From positions 310,001-374,000 of the forward strand of contig NOKP01000033.1 in the NCBI GenBank assembly GCA_002682825.1: DNA of 64,000 bases. The letters run 5' to 3'. Each line of letters opens with the position of its first letter. Within the stretch, counting starts at the first letter, position 1. The DNA comes from Neonectria sp. B-13 (lineage: Eukaryota > Ascomycota > Sordariomycetes > Hypocreales > Nectriaceae). Made by a program: the position numbers and the translations under genes. This document shows, piece after piece, positions 42,039 through 54,725 of this stretch. The notes below the pieces were generated by a model. That model made no database searches. It was given only the letters and a program-made list of their open reading frames with translations, and had not been told where the DNA came from.

Positions 42039-43607
42039 ATGATCCGAACTGCCAACGCCCCTTTGGCCGGCGCACGCTGCGTCTTTCGCCATGTTCCGCG
42101 CTGCCAACGTCGTCTCGCAAGTACGCAAGAGAGTGTTTCTAGAAAGGAGGGAGACATTTCTTCCGTCTTTAGATCACTCTCTGGTGGCGGTGATGAGGCG
42201 TTGCCGGAGAGATACGTGGATGTAAAACGCACACTTGCCCGCGACAAGCCGGCCTTACATGCCAGTTGGAATCGTCTCTTGGCTCGCCTGAGAGAAGAAA
42301 CAGAAATCGTCAAGGCTATGGGCTCAGCCTGCGTGCCTGAGATCCAGTTTTCCGACCTTAACAAGCCATCTGCCGAATTCAGCCAAGCCTTGCGCAAACG
42401 AGGTGTTGCTGTGGTGCGCCAAGTGATTCCCGAGAAAGAGGCGCGTGCGTACAAGGAAGAAGCTGAAGCATACATTGCTGCTAACCCTGCAACTAAAGGT
42501 TAGTTCTTTCTCTTAAGTCCCACGCGTTCCCTGCTAATCACTGCAACTTCAGCCTTTCCCAAACATGATCCCCAGGTCTTTGAGATCTACTGGTCGCGGC
42601 CCCAGCTGGCAGCCCGCAGCCACCCCAACATGCTCAAGACTCAGAGGTTCCTCATGTCCTACTATCACTCAAAGAACCCTGATGCCCAGTGTTCAACCAC
42701 CCAACCAATGACATATGCGGATCGTCTCCGTATGCGCCGGCCTGGTGACGCTGGCTTCGCTCTTGGACCTCACGTCGACGGCGGAAGTGTTGAACGCTGG
42801 GAAGAGAATGGATATGGCAAAGGTCATGTCTACGATGAGATATTTGAGGGCCGATGGGAAAACTCAGATCCATGGGAGCTGAGTACGCGGCTTGATGCCG
42901 CCAGCAACCTTTATGATGGCGCGGGAGCCTGCACCATGTTTCGCATGTATCAAGGATGGCTTAGCATGTCCCACACTGCCCCCAAGGAAGGGACACTCCT
43001 TGTCAACCCTCTTCTCGCCCTCTCGACAGCATACATTCTCCTGCGGCCCTTTTTCAGCCCGAAGGCGTCGCCAATTACCTTCGAAAAGGGGACATACTCG
43101 CCAGAGTTTCTGGATCCTTCTAACTGGGACATGCAAGCGCCCTTCTCCTCTGACTTGCAAGGTGCTTGGCCCGGTCTTGGCCAAGAGCTCACCACTGCCT
43201 GGCACCCCCATCTGGACCTCCTCAACACCATGGTTCATGTTCCTTGTATTGCGCCTGGTGACTACGTCGCCTGGCACTGCGATACGATCCACGCTGTAGA
43301 TAGCGTGCACACTGGAAAGAATGATTCCAGCGTCCTATACATCCCTGCTTGTCCCACCACAAAAGTCAACGTCAACTACGCTTTTCAGCAACGGAATAAT
43401 TTCCTTCAGGGAATTCCCCCGACTGATTTCCCAGGAGGGAAAGGCGAGAGCGAGCACATTGGGCGGCCAGATACTGCGGCTTTGAGGACGGTGGCAGGTG
43501 AAGAAGGACTTCGAGCTGCTGGATTCGCTCCTTTCGATGTGGAGAAGGCAGAGAGCAAAGGAGAAGCCATAATTCTCAACTATGCTAATAAGGTAATGGG
43601 GTTTTGA
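42039..43607 (+). CDS. DUF1479 family protein, predicted mitochondrial
   Basis: Exons 42039-42498 and 42553-43607, with a 54-nt intron in phase; 504 aa. The N-terminus (first 30 residues, with ARCVFRHVPRCQRRLAST) is Arg-rich, lacks acids and fits a mitochondrial presequence. The body matches the DUF1479 (YbiU-like) family, which has a cupin / Fe(II)-2OG-dioxygenase-like fold: AVVRQVIPEKEA, FEIYWSRPQ, LGPHVDGGSVERWEE (the H-x-D metal pair), MFRMYQGWLSMSHTAP, VPCIAPGDYVAWHCDTIHAV (the distal His) and YIPACPTTKVNV. The reaction is not established for the family, as far as I know. Length is normal. No operon-like context; the P450 gene lies 1.3 kb downstream. Confidence 0.9.
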
Positions 43608-44931
43608 AACTTGCTGTGAGGACGACAACCTTAGGATGTCAATGTTGGAAGCCAGGTTGCGACCAACGTTAACATTCCGTCCCATTACCTTGCTTTTGAG
43701 GATCTGGGGAAGCCAGGGTGATAGGAAGAGGTTCTAGGTTTTTTGATACTGTATATTTAAACCTCAACGCTGGGGAATGCATAAGACATGTGGTTGATAT
43801 AACACCAACATTATCGCGTTTCTAGCATTGGAGTCCTTCTTTGAAGGCCGCGCATTATCAATCATTAATCGGAAGAATAGATTTAGCTCTGATTAGATAT
43901 TTGTCTTGTGAAATGATGGTTCGGTCCTGGCGTGATATTGCCATTCTTCAGCATGGCCACACGTACATTTTGGCAGAGCTGATTGTCGTATGAGTCGGGT
44001 CCTGCCATGACGAGAATCATGATCATCAAACCATGAGGCTTTTACTCTGTGACTGCTATTAAATGAACTTGGTGATCCCAGGTCCTGTTGGTGAGGAATC
44101 TGCACATTAAAATGCCATTCATCTTTGGGTACGGAGATGGCTGGCTTGGTTTATCGTGAAGAATGAGTCTCATTTGAAACGAGGTAAAGCATAAAGATCA
44201 AGGTATAAAATACCCATCCTTATAGCCTCTTAACTCTTCAAAAGGAGATGAAGAGTTCAAATGAAGGCCTTGGCAAGATCTGAGTGCCGGAGTTGCTTGA
44301 TTGGGGTTGACCGATTGCGGCGTACCATTAGCCTGGGTGCTCCGTAAGTTCTCCCACCACATGGTTCCCCGGTTTTCACCGCTGACTTTCACCTTAGCGA
44401 ACTTAGCGGGTTTCCTTGAGATACCAAGTCACCCAGCTGCCGAGATCATGGACCCTCAGAAGCAGTGCTATATTGATTTATTCCCAAGTTTTACAAAGGA
44501 TTCCTGTATATTTCGAAGAAACAAGGAATGTAGTTATCGTGGGCTTCCGTATGGCTGAATTCCCATTTCAGGATGGAATAAGGACTTGACCGAAGACGTA
44601 GTTCATTTCGTTATATAACATTCGGCATTAGGTAATTACCTGGCCCTATCCCGCTTCCCAAGTCCATTGAGCTACACTGAATAACTTTTAGCTCTTACAA
44701 CGGAAGGGGAGAAGGGGACAGTTCAGCGGAGTGTCTAAAATAGGAAGTCCGCCTTACTCACTGGTGTCCTACTCAGTGCCATCATTGTTGCGAACTTTTA
44801 TAAATGGAGGTACTCCTAACTACGGATTCTACAGATTCTCTCACCATTCCTTTCAGTGTTGAGATCATTTTATATTCAGAGAGCTACTGACATACCTTGG
44901 ACAACTTGTATTTCTCGGACAAACAACAACG
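43608..44931. other. 1.3-kb intergenic region, no gene recognised
   Basis: Short open frames (for example 44301-44558) show no domain or leader. No tRNA-like cloverleaf, repeat array or duplicated motif was seen. Part is the promoter of the P450 gene, with a TTATAAATGG-like word near 44797. Confidence 0.35.
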
Positions 44932-46474
44932 ATGATTGCTCAGGGTACGTATGGTCAAGTGCTCATGGCAGATGATAGACTAACAATCTCGGGTGACAGT
45001 TATCTTGGCCCTGGCACTGTTCTACGTGATAGCCATCGCACCAATTCTCAACTACTTGTTAGACAGGAAAAACCTCCGCAGGTTTCCTTCTCCAGCCTTC
45101 GCCTCAGTGTCATCACTCTGGCGTATGGTTCAGAATGTCAAGTACCAGCACTATTCAGCTGTGCACAACGCCCACGAAAAGCTTGGATCGCACGTTCGCA
45201 TCGCTCCGAACCATGTCTCCATTTCTGATCCGCAAGCTGTTCATGACATATACGGACACGGAGCCAATTTCCTCAAAGATGCGTGGTATGATGGCGGTGC
45301 TGGCGAATGGCGCCACATGGCTGATGCAAGAGTGAAAGAGGAGCATCAGCGGAAGCGGAAGTTGCTCGCTCATGTCTTTGCGCAAAAGTCTCTCGCCGAA
45401 CTCGAACCAGTCATCGCAGAGACAGTATCGAACCTGGTCTGCCAGATAAACACCCATATCGAAGGGAAGCGTGTCATCAATATGAGACGCTTTTTCAACT
45501 ATTTTACCATCGATGTTTTCTCGAAGATGCTTTACAGCGAGTCATTACACTGTCTAGATCGGGGAGACGACCTTGTCTGCGCGGAAACACCACAGGGCAA
45601 GATTTATCAGGTGCCCTTCATCAAGTCGCTCCATAACGCGACGCACATCAACACATTGTTGGGCATGGAGTCAGCCCTTCTACCGATTACACGAATAATC
45701 TTTGCATGGCATCCTTATAAAAAGGCTGGAGCAGACTTCGAAAACATCATTCTCTACAATACGAACCAGCGGTCGAAAGCTCCCGAAGGGGATGACATAT
45801 TCTCCAAACTCATGATGAAGAACAATGGAGATCCTGTTGATTTACCTTACGGAGAGCTTCTTGCAGAATGCTCTGTCATGATGAATGCAGGCACCGATAC
45901 CACGACATCCGCATTAACGAGTACACTTTTCTTGCTCTACAAACACCCACTCATCCTGGAGAAGCTTCGCAATGAACTCGACGATGTGGTTTCAGCTAGC
46001 ACTATTCCCTCCTATAATGCTATCAGCCGACTTCCGTATCTGAGAGCCTGCATTGAAGAATCGCTTCGGCTGCGTCCAGCGAGTTCTATGGGTCTACCAC
46101 GCGTAGTTCCTAAGGGCGGGCGAACCATTGCTGGGCAGTTCATCGACGAAGACGTGACTGTCTCTGTTCCGACATACACGCTGCTTCGGGATCCCAGCAC
46201 ATTCCAGAGACCAGAGGAATATGACCCACAGCGCTGGGTCGATGGCGATACTGATAAAATGTCTAAAGCGCATTTGCCGTTTAGCGTGGGCCCACGCGCC
46301 TGTATTGGGAGAAATATTGCGTACTATGAACAGCTGCTGGTTATTGCGGTGCTAGTAAAGAACTTTGACTTTGAGTTCGAATCGCCAGATTTCCAACTTC
46401 AGGTTATAGAGCGATTCAACTCGAATCCAGGTGAGATGCTGCTCACATGTCGGACTCGGGTGGTGGCTGAGTGA
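44932..46474 (+). CDS. Cytochrome P450 monooxygenase
   Basis: Exons 44932-44944 and 45000-46474; a 13-nt first exon and a 55-nt intron (phase 1) join MIAQ to VILALALFYVIAIAP, giving a normal N-terminal membrane anchor; 495 aa. All P450 signatures are present: I-helix MNAGTDTTTSAL (about residue 300), K-helix E-x-x-R in CIEESLRLRPAS, the PERF-like region RPEEYDPQRW and the haem loop FSVGPRACIGRN with its Cys ligand (about 438). ER membrane, facing the cytosol, and dependent on a P450 reductase. The closest textual likeness is to fungal families acting on aromatic or secondary-metabolite substrates; the substrate is unknown and no biosynthetic core enzyme lies nearby. Confidence 0.92.
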
Positions 46475-46953
46475 CTGGAGGACTGGAGGACTGGCAGGCT
46501 GGCAGATGAACTGGGAAATAGTTAGACTGCCTGGCAAAAAGTATGCCCTAGATGCCTGTGAGGGACGACGGGGAGATGAGCTGTAATTTAACCGAAGTCC
46601 CATTAGTAGGCCTGCATGAGTGGCCTGATCTTACGCTTTGGGAAGGAGATATTTGCAGTTGAATATTGGCCTAATCAAGTCTGCACTGGCCTTGATAACG
46701 TCATCTCGGAGAGGAAAAGAGAATCGGGGCAAGGGGGGTAGCCCTCAGCCCTCGCGTTCTTATTTATTTGACTATAGAGGCCTCCCCCCCGGAATCTTAA
46801 GGCATTTTGCTATTTACCTGATGTTTCTTCCCTCCAACTTGTTGCGCGAGCTTTCCACGCCTTGGAGTTTCTCCACTTACACAGCGCATAGAGCCTCCTG
46901 GCTCATCAGCGCTGTGCATCGCCTGGAGCGGAATCAAGCTGCCGACTCCAGCC
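46475..46953. repeat. Intergenic; short imperfect GACTGGAG/CTGGCAG tandem repeats at its left edge
   Basis: 46472-46504 consists of repeated GACTGGAG and CTGGCAG units directly over and after the P450 stop region. The remainder is the promoter of the lectin-like gene, without other features. Confidence 0.45.
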
Positions 46954-48370
46954 ATGGCGCAAGACTCCCGGGATTCTGTCTCTGATGCACCGCCGCAGTA
47001 CGGTGACGTTAGTATTGCTTCAAAGCCGCCCGCCTACATCAAGGATGACCCAGCGGCACATGCGAAACAACCCAATCACTGTCTACAATCGAGACAGCGC
47101 CTTCAAGGAAGCGGTGCCAGAGAAAGCTTGTATGGATCATACTCGCGGTTGTGCTACTGGCCGTCATCAGGCTGGTTGTTGGCCTTGTTATTGGCCTGGT
47201 TGTGAACAAGGACAAATCAGATAACTCATCCAAGTACCACTCTCCCCGTAACCACTTTAGGGAGTATGCTAATAAACTGGGCAATAAAAGTGATTTATCA
47301 GACTCAGGTGATGATAGCAGAGTCAACCGCACATCGACATGCTCTGGCTCTATCCGCCCCCAAGTCATCGCCACAGCGTCCTTCGACGGTCGGCTCCAGT
47401 CTTCATACGCACTGCCGACAACCATATCGCGCATAACTCGGGCAGTCGCGGCAAGATGGCCTTTGAGTTTCGGGCTTCCTAGAATGACCTGGGCGAAACC
47501 ACTGGCAAGTTCATCAGCCAGCCTGCGGCCATCGCCTGGAAACGCGATGGCATCCCGCGCCTCTCCATCTTTGCCCTTAGCTCGTCGGCCAACACTGTCT
47601 ACGGCCGTTATCTGTACGGTGATAGGTGGTCATACTGGGAGGAGGTCGGGGCCGACACGGGCAGCCAGCTGATGCTGTGCCGGGTGGGCGATGACGCCGA
47701 TGAGCGCATCGACCTGTGGGTGACGGAATCAGACAGCCACGAGGTCATGCAGCAGTCCTGGGACGTCAACGCGAGCAGTTGGGCCGTGGACGACGGGTTC
47801 GCCGACACCAATGGCACGGGGCCGGCGAGGATGGCGCCAGCGGTGGTCTGCCGCGATGACGATGTGAAACACGACGTGGTATGGTACGGACGCAAAGATA
47901 GGGGCTCGCTGTGGCATCGTGGGTACAACTCCAAGTTAAGGGAGTGGGAGGAGGCGCGCGGCTTTGGGGGAAACTTTGTGGGCGACCCAGCACTATTCGC
48001 GCACGAGAAGAGACCACGGCGGATCGACTTCTTCGGCGTGCAGGACAACCACGAGGTGTACCATTTCAATCGAGTAGGGGACAAATTCAGCGAGCTAGAG
48101 TCGCTAGGGGGCAATGTGACGAGCACACCGTCGGTGGTGGAGGCAGAATCAGGGCTGACATTCGATATGGTGGCGCTGGGGAGGGATGGCAATGTGAGGC
48201 ATCTGCATTACGATGGAACGGCGTGGTCTAAGAAATGGGAGAATATTTATCTTTCAGCGATTGGTGCGCCGATGCTTGCGATGGGCGCTGGAACCAACTG
48301 GATTGGTACAATGATAATGAGCCCGATAGGGGGTAACCCGTCGCTGGACTTCTTCGTCGACAAGTCATAA
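46954..48370 (+). pseudogene. Broken membrane-anchored beta-propeller lectin-like gene
   Basis: The parts of one protein lie in different frames. An N-terminal tail (MAQDSRDSVSDAPPQYGDVS) in one frame; a TM segment WIILAVVLLAVIRLVVGLVI at about 47135 in another, followed by an S/N-rich stalk; then propeller-like repeats VFIRTADNHIAHNS, ISQPAAIAWKRDGIPRLSIF and RYLYGDRWSYWEEV, continuing in frame to the stop at 48370. One frame change near 47085 separates tail and TM; a second at about 47400 looks like a lost base between CTCCAG and TCTTC; a TAG near 47491 sits where SWND would be expected (TGG to TAG). No intron can cure these. Type II membrane lectins of this layout (fucose-lectin or PLL/DUF346 propellers) are common in fungi. 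Pseudogene or low-quality sequence. Confidence 0.7.
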
Positions 48371-48730
48371 GCGGATCACACCTCAGCAACATATATCTTA
48401 AATACGACTTCATTATGTAGACTTACCTCACCCATGATGCCGAGACAAAAAGAAGTTCTGCGAGGGCTATGAAGGAGCTTGAGAACGAGTGGAGTAATTT
48501 GTTGGTCGACGCTTCCCAAAAGGGTGAAGGGTTCCTTCCCCTACTATAGAAAAATCAACTCTTGATTCCTCTCCCTGGATTTGCCATTCAGGTGCCAACC
48601 GAGATCCGCTCTTTCGCGTGCTGCTGGACTACAACTGTATGGCGAAGGATATATATACCACAGCAGTGACAGCCGCCAGATACTGGACGTTTTTGGGGCG
48701 AGGATTGTTGTTTTAGGCTACTGGCTGTTT
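48371..48730. other. Transition zone into the AT-rich domain
   Basis: Normal composition, no gene. Composition switches abruptly at about 48730. Confidence 0.5.
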
Positions 48731-49316
48731 ATTAAAGTGTAGAAAGGAAAGGATACTATACTACTAGTGATTATTTATAGTAATACTAGCCTTAGTTAAT
48801 ATTATTTAATAGATTAAGATAATACAGTAGATAATATATAGTAGTTAATACAGTAAGATACTATACTTAATATTATTAATTCTAATAACTTAAATATAGT
48901 AAGCTTTCTTAGTATTATAATTTATATTAATATTATACTTTAAGCCTATTTTTATAACCTATTTAAGTCTCTCTCTTTAACTTTAATATTCAATTTATAA
49001 GAAGCTTATTTTAAACTATAGTATATATAAATAACTATTTTTTATTAAGTTAATAAGTTAAACTAGTCTTTTTCTCTTTTTCTTAATATATTATTATAAG
49101 AAATTAATATTTAATATAACTATAGTTATATATTATTTTAAGTACTATAATAGTTAATAATCTCTCTTTAGAGAATAGTATTATTATTAGATTATTAAGC
49201 TCTATATAGCTAAAGTAGTTCTTAATATTCTATAGTATTATCTTTTTTACTTAATATTTATAATAGAAATAGTTCTTAATATTCTATTTTAATTGAATAC
49301 TCTTATAATATAATTA

Positions 49317-50350
49317 GTATTTAGATATAATAGTTCTTAGTAGTATATATCTAAAGAAAGAGCTAAAGGTTAAATAGTATAAAAGAAAATAGAAAAAACA
49401 ATAGTATAATAGGCTTAATATCTAAGCTTAAGATAATAATAACTTAAGGAAATAAAAGTTTCTATTATAAAGTTAAGGTATAAGTTTTACTGCTTTAATT
49501 AGCTAGAAAAGTTAGATTTTAGAAAAGCTAGATCTTAAAAAAGCTAGACCTTAGAAAAGCTAAATCTTAGAAAAGGCTAAAACCCTTTAGGATAAAAGCT
49601 TAATCTTTATACTTTCTAGATTACTCTTTTATATTCTATTTAACCTTTTATATAATATAATAATTATACTATTAATTATATAAAATAACTACTATCTAAG
49701 TTATACTATAATCTAATAAGCTCTTACTAAGCTATATATATAGGCTTTTATATAACTTATATAGTAAATTAATAAAACATTTAAGCTTTATTTTTATACT
49801 ATAAATTATAGCTTAAAAGTCTAACTTAGAATATATAAAATAGCTTATAATTAACTACTTTAGACCTAAGAAATTAGTCTAATTAATAGTCTTTAGCTAT
49901 ACTATCCTACTATAAGAGGAAATATAGCTTAATATAATAATAATCTAATAGATTATAATAGAATAGCTCTTTCTAGAAAGATTAGTTCTAAAGCTAAAAA
50001 GGAATAATAATATTATTACTATAAAGAAGGAATTCCTTAAGAAGTTATATAATCTTATTTATATTTTATAGATTATATAGTTAATAGATAATATTATTCT
50101 AATTAATCTATAGTTAAAGGAGTAATATATTAGAAACTAAGAGAATCTTACTATAGTTATTTCTAATATTAGCTATAAAGTATAAAGGGATTTAATAGAG
50201 AGAGTTAAAAGCTAAAGAGAGTAAAAGTTAATAATTAGGTTTAAAATCTAAAGATCTATTCTTCTATTAAGCTTAAGTAAAAAAAATATATAATTTAGTA
50301 TAATTATAAATAAGTAGAAATAATAGTTTAAATAGTAGTTTTAATAATAG
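49317..50350 (+). repeat. Composite AT element, forward copy 1 (parts A+B)
   Basis: Part A (49317-49689) opens TTTAGATATAATAGTTCTTAG, carries 16-bp minisatellite units GCTAGATCTTAGAAAA and ends before the AATTATATAAAATAAC stretch; part B (49690-50350) runs from AAGCTCTTACTAAGCTATAT to the AATAGTAGTTTTAATAATAG end. Boundaries are by eye, plus or minus 20 bp. Confidence 0.65.
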
Positions 50351-50455
50351 TATAATTAGTATATAAATATATAATATTACTTATTAAGCTATATATAACT
50401 ATTTATCTTTAGTTTAAAGTAATATATACTAATAATTAATCTATTTAAAAGATAT

Positions 50456-50832
50456 ATTTAAATATAATAATTCTTAGTAATATATACCTAGAGAAGAAGC
50501 TAAAGATTAAATAGTATAAAAGAAAATAGAAAGAATAATAATATAATAGGCTTAATACTTAAGCCTAAAATAATAATAACTTAAAGAAATAAAGGTTTCT
50601 ATTATAAAGTTAAAGTATAAGTTTTATTACTTTAATTAACTAGAAAAGCTAGATCTTAAAAAAGCTAAATCTTAAAAAAGCTAAATCTTAAAAAAGCTAA
50701 ATCTTAGAAAACCTAAATCTTAAAAAAGGCTAAAACCTCTTAAGATAAAAGTCTAGTCTTTATACTTTCTAAGTTATCTTTTTATATTCTATTTAACTTT
50801 TTATATAATATAATAATTATACTATTAATTAT
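50456..50832 (+). repeat. Composite AT element, part A only, forward
   Basis: Part A copy broken into at its right end by the next copy, which starts with TATTTAGATATAATAATCC. Confidence 0.6.
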
Positions 50833-51890
50833 ATTTAGATATAATAATCCTTAGTAGTATATACCTAGAGAAGGGACTAAAGGTTAAATAATATAAAAGA
50901 AAATAGAAAAAATAATAGTATAATAAGCTTAATACTTAAGCCTAAAGTAATAATAACTTAAGGAAATAAAAGTTTCTATTATAAAGTTAAGGTATAAGTT
51001 TTACTATTCTAATTAGCTAGAAAAGCTAGATCTTAGAAAGGCTAAATCTTAGAAAAGCTAGACCTTAGAAAAGCTAGATCTTAGAAAAAGCTAAAACTCC
51101 TTAGGATAAAAGCCTAGCTTATAAGGCTTTACACTTTCTAGGTTATCTCTTTATATTCTATTCAACCTTCTATATAATATAAAGATTATATAATTAATTA
51201 TATAAGATAACCTTTTAAATTATACTATAGTTTAGTAAGCTCTTATTAAGCTATACCTATAGGCTCTTATATAACCTATATAGCCTATTTTAAATAGATC
51301 TAAGCCTTATTTCTAAGCTATAAATTATAGTTTAAAAGTCTAATCTATAAGATATAAAAAAGATTAAAACCAATTAATACTCTAAGGCTAAGGAATTAGT
51401 CTAATTAATAGTTTTTAGTTATTATATTTTATTATAAGATAGAATTTAGCTTAATAAAGTAATAGCCTAATAGATTATAATAGAATAAATCTTTTTAAAG
51501 GAGCTAGCTTTAAAGCTAGAAAGGAATAGTAATACTATTAATATAGAAAAGAGGTTTATTAATAGTCTAAAGTATAATAACTATATCTTATAGGTTATAT
51601 AGCTAATAAGTAATACTATAATAACCAACCTATAACTAAAGGAGTAATAACTGCATTAGAAAGCAAGAGAATCCTACTATAGTTATCTTTAATATTAGCT
51701 ATAAAGCTGTATAGAGGGATTTAGCAGAGGGAGTTTAGAGGGGGCAAAAGTCAATAATTAGGTTCAAAATCCAAAGATCTATCCCCTTATTAAGCTTAAG
51801 CAAAGGAAACACATAATTTAGTACAATTATAGATAAGCAGAAATAGTAGTTTAAATAGTAGTTTCAATAGTAGTAGTTATCTTATATAAT
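50832..51890 (+). repeat. Composite AT element, forward copy 2 (parts A+B)
   Basis: Full-length A (to about 51199) and B (to about 51890). B here retains several CpA/TpG sites (for example near 51650 and 51770-51850), so it is younger or was less exposed to RIP. Confidence 0.65.
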
Positions 51891-53527
51891 TAATAGTATA
51901 GTTATTATATTATATAAAAGGTTAAATAGAATATAAAAAGATAACTTAGAAAGTATAAAGGCTAAGCTTTTATTATTATAGCCTAGGTTAGGATTAAGCA
52001 GTTATAATTAGTAGAACTATAATATACTTACTTTTTCTCCCTAACTATAGAAGGACTATAACTTATAGGAATAATATTACTCTAAGAGTAATAGCACTCT
52101 AGGACTAATATACTCCTAGACTTTATTACTCTATATTATATATATATACATTCATTTAGTATATTAAATAAGAGCTTTAAGCTTCTTAGCTATTAATATT
52201 ATACTTTAATTCACTTTATACTTAGTTATATAATAACTTACCTTTATATATTACTAATATAACCTATATTGCTTACTATAATGTCTTAATCCACTTAATT
52301 ATTAAACTATATACCTTAGATCTACCCTATACCTTTAGGATAAACCCAACTATTATATTTATCCTAAGGGGTTTTAGCCTTTTCTAAGATCTAGCTTTTC
52401 TAAGATTTAGCTTTTTTAAGATCTAGTTTTTCTAAGATTTAGCTTTTCTAGCTGATTAAGATAGTAAAACTTATACCTTAACTTTACAATAGAAACCTTT
52501 ATCTCCTTAAGTTATTATTACCTTAGGCTTAAGTATTAAGCCTATTATACTATTACTTTTTCTATTTTCTTTTATACTATTTAATCTTTAGCTTTTTCTC
52601 TAGATATATACTACTAAGGACTATTATATTTAAATAAATTATAGAAAAGTTTATATATATAGCTTAGTAAAAGCTTATTAAGCTATAGTATAATTTAAAT
52701 AGAAATAGTTATTTTATATAATTAGTAATATAATTATTATATTATATAAAAGGTTAAATAGAATATAAAAGAGTAATTTAAAAAGTATAAAGACTAAGCT
52801 TTTATCCTAAGGGGTTTTAGTCTTTTCTAAGATTTAGCTTTTTTAAGGTTTAGCTTTTCTAAGATCTAGCTTTTCTAATATATTTAGTAGGAGGGTAATT
52901 CTATAATAGCTAATAAAGCTATAAACACTCAACCAGCTTTACTATAGTTATAATAAGGGAAGAGATACAATCTGTTCTTTTAGCATTCTAGTAGGCAGAG
53001 GAAAGTTAGTTAAATTAACTATAATCTTAATATTATTAAGACTACTATAATAAGAGTCTTAAGATTAATAGAATCATTTAAATCTAGCTAAAAATTGAAC
53101 AATTATAACTCTTAAATTCATTACTTATATTAATATTCTTCCTTACTTCTTTAATAGGCTTTATTAGTTTCTATCTCCCTTTTAATCCTAGCTAATTTAA
53201 ACTAATTATTAAAAGAGATTACTAGTTAATAAAAGCATTATAATACCTATATCTTATCTAAACTTTAATATCTATTAGCTTTAATATACTAAGATCTAGC
53301 TTTTCTAAGATCTAGCTTTTCTAAGATCTAGCTTTTCTAATTAATTAAGATAGTAAAACTTATACTTTAACTTTATATTAGAAACTTTTATCTTTTTAAG
53401 TTATTATTACTTTAAGCTTAAGTATTAAGCTTATTATATTATTATTTTTTCTATTTTCTTTTATATTATTTAATCTTTAGTCTCTTCTTTAAGTATATAC
53501 TACTAAGGACTATTATATCTAAATATA
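51878..53527 (-). repeat. Four partial reverse copies of part A
   Basis: Reverse-strand part A pieces at about 51878-51975, 52359-52634, 52706-52888 and 53288-53527, each showing the minisatellite as CTAAGATCTAGCTTTT units and, where complete, ending at CTATTATATTTAAATA. Sequence between them (51976-52358 and 52889-53287) is AT-rich and unassigned. Confidence 0.55.
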
Positions 53528-53985
53528 TTATAATATAAATATCTTATACTTTTCTTAGCCTTCTTAGTTAAATACTAAAAATAGAATTCTAAGATATATA
53601 TAGTTAAAAAGCCCTAATTATATAATATAATAAAAGCTCTTTCTAAAGCTTTTAAAGTCTTCTTATTATTATAAATATAATTAAAATATTTTCTTTTCTT
53701 ATTAAGTTCTTTATTCTTTCTTTCTTTTTTCTTTTTCTAGCTAAAGAAATAAAAAGAAAATTCTAAGATAAATACTATAAAAAAGTCCTTATTTTAAAGT
53801 ATAATACAAATCTTTTTCAGTTTTCCCAAAGTTTACCTAGTAGAATCCAAATTCCCCTTTTCTCTATCTAAATCTCTCTCTCTTTTTAAAACTTGATTTT
53901 TCTAGCTTTCTAGTAGAGATAAAATTCTTAGGAAAATACTATACTATAGCTTATAAAGCTACCTATTAGGGACCTTTTTCCTTTT

Positions 53986-54725
53986 TCATTTTAAGCTGGG
54001 ATTGGTAGTAGAAAACCCCTTAACCCTAAATGGTATCTCGCTCCTATAGTATCCCGGACTCCTACAGCGTCTCCACTCCGGCTGTGACCAATCAGCGCGG
54101 GCGCAAAAACGGTATCTCGCCCGAGATACCAGAGGATTGGTAGTTAGGAGAAGTTAGAAATAGCTATTAAGTCCTAGTATCTTAATAATATTTCCCTTAG
54201 AGCATTAAAGTAAAAGATATCTCTAGAGATTGCCTTATATAGTAACTTAACTATTAAGTAAGTAAAGCAGGAGTAAATAAAAGAATGCTCTTAAAATAGG
54301 CACCTCTAGCAATATTAATATATAGAGGTAGATCCTTTATGCTTATTAGCGAGAATCTAGAGATTGATTTGGGATATAGAGCAGATTTTGAGATATGAAA
54401 ATAACTTTAGGATTTGAGAGAAGATATAGGATGTGTAATAGGTTTGGGATATGGGATAGGATTTGGGGTTGTTTATGCATAGTTTTGGGCATATACTGAC
54501 TGTTATTTGCGGCTTTTCTAGAAAGATACTATCAGATAGAAATAGAATAAAAGAGAATCGTTCGTTTGTGTCAGCCAGTTCTCAGTTCTTGGCTAGTTTG
54601 TAAACTCTGTAAATAGCTTGGATATTATTTATTATAGTGAGACATTCCGTGCTCAATACTATATTAATACAATATTTCGTTTCTCAATCCAGCCAAATCC
54701 AGTTGCGCGTCACACTTATCGAACA
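53986..54725. other. Left part of the normal-composition island; short repeats, no gene
   Basis: GC rises sharply. GGATTGGTAG occurs at about 53999 and again at 54134, bracketing 130 bp that contain the decamer GGTATCTCGC at 54032 and 54111 plus its inverse at 54121-54130, forming 9-bp arms with a 2-nt gap. 54360-54480 is a purine-rich run of degenerate GGGATAT units. 54560-54720 has the look of a retrotransposon LTR end or simply the 3' region of the STAND gene; I cannot decide. Confidence 0.4.
54111..54130. repeat. Inverted repeat GGTATCTCG-CC-CGAGATACC
   Basis: Perfect 9-bp arms; the left arm is repeated directly at 54032-54040. Possibly a terminus of a small mobile element. Confidence 0.5.

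Larger units (their letters stand above)
48731..53985. repeat. RIP-degraded repeat domain, left block
   Basis: 5.3 kb of extreme AT content. C occurs almost only before T or C and G almost only after A or G; CpA, TpG and CpG are almost absent, the classic footprint of C-to-T mutation at CpA on both strands. No coding frame exists. It is built of copies of the composite element described separately plus unplaced AT sequence. The segment 51640-51860 keeps more CpA/TpG than the rest and is the least mutated. Confidence 0.9.

Noticed and set aside
49500..49590. Regularly spaced 16-bp units in the AT domain, considered as a CRISPR-like array
   Set aside because: The units are contiguous tandem repeats without unique spacers, in fungal DNA; a minisatellite inside the AT element explains them.
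54008..54032. AACCCTAAA word resembling a telomere repeat
   Set aside because: Only one unit of CCCTAA; no array, so no evidence of a telomere.
54560..54720. Possible LTR end before the STAND gene stop
   Set aside because: No matching second LTR, primer-binding site or target duplication found in the window; kept only as a remark.
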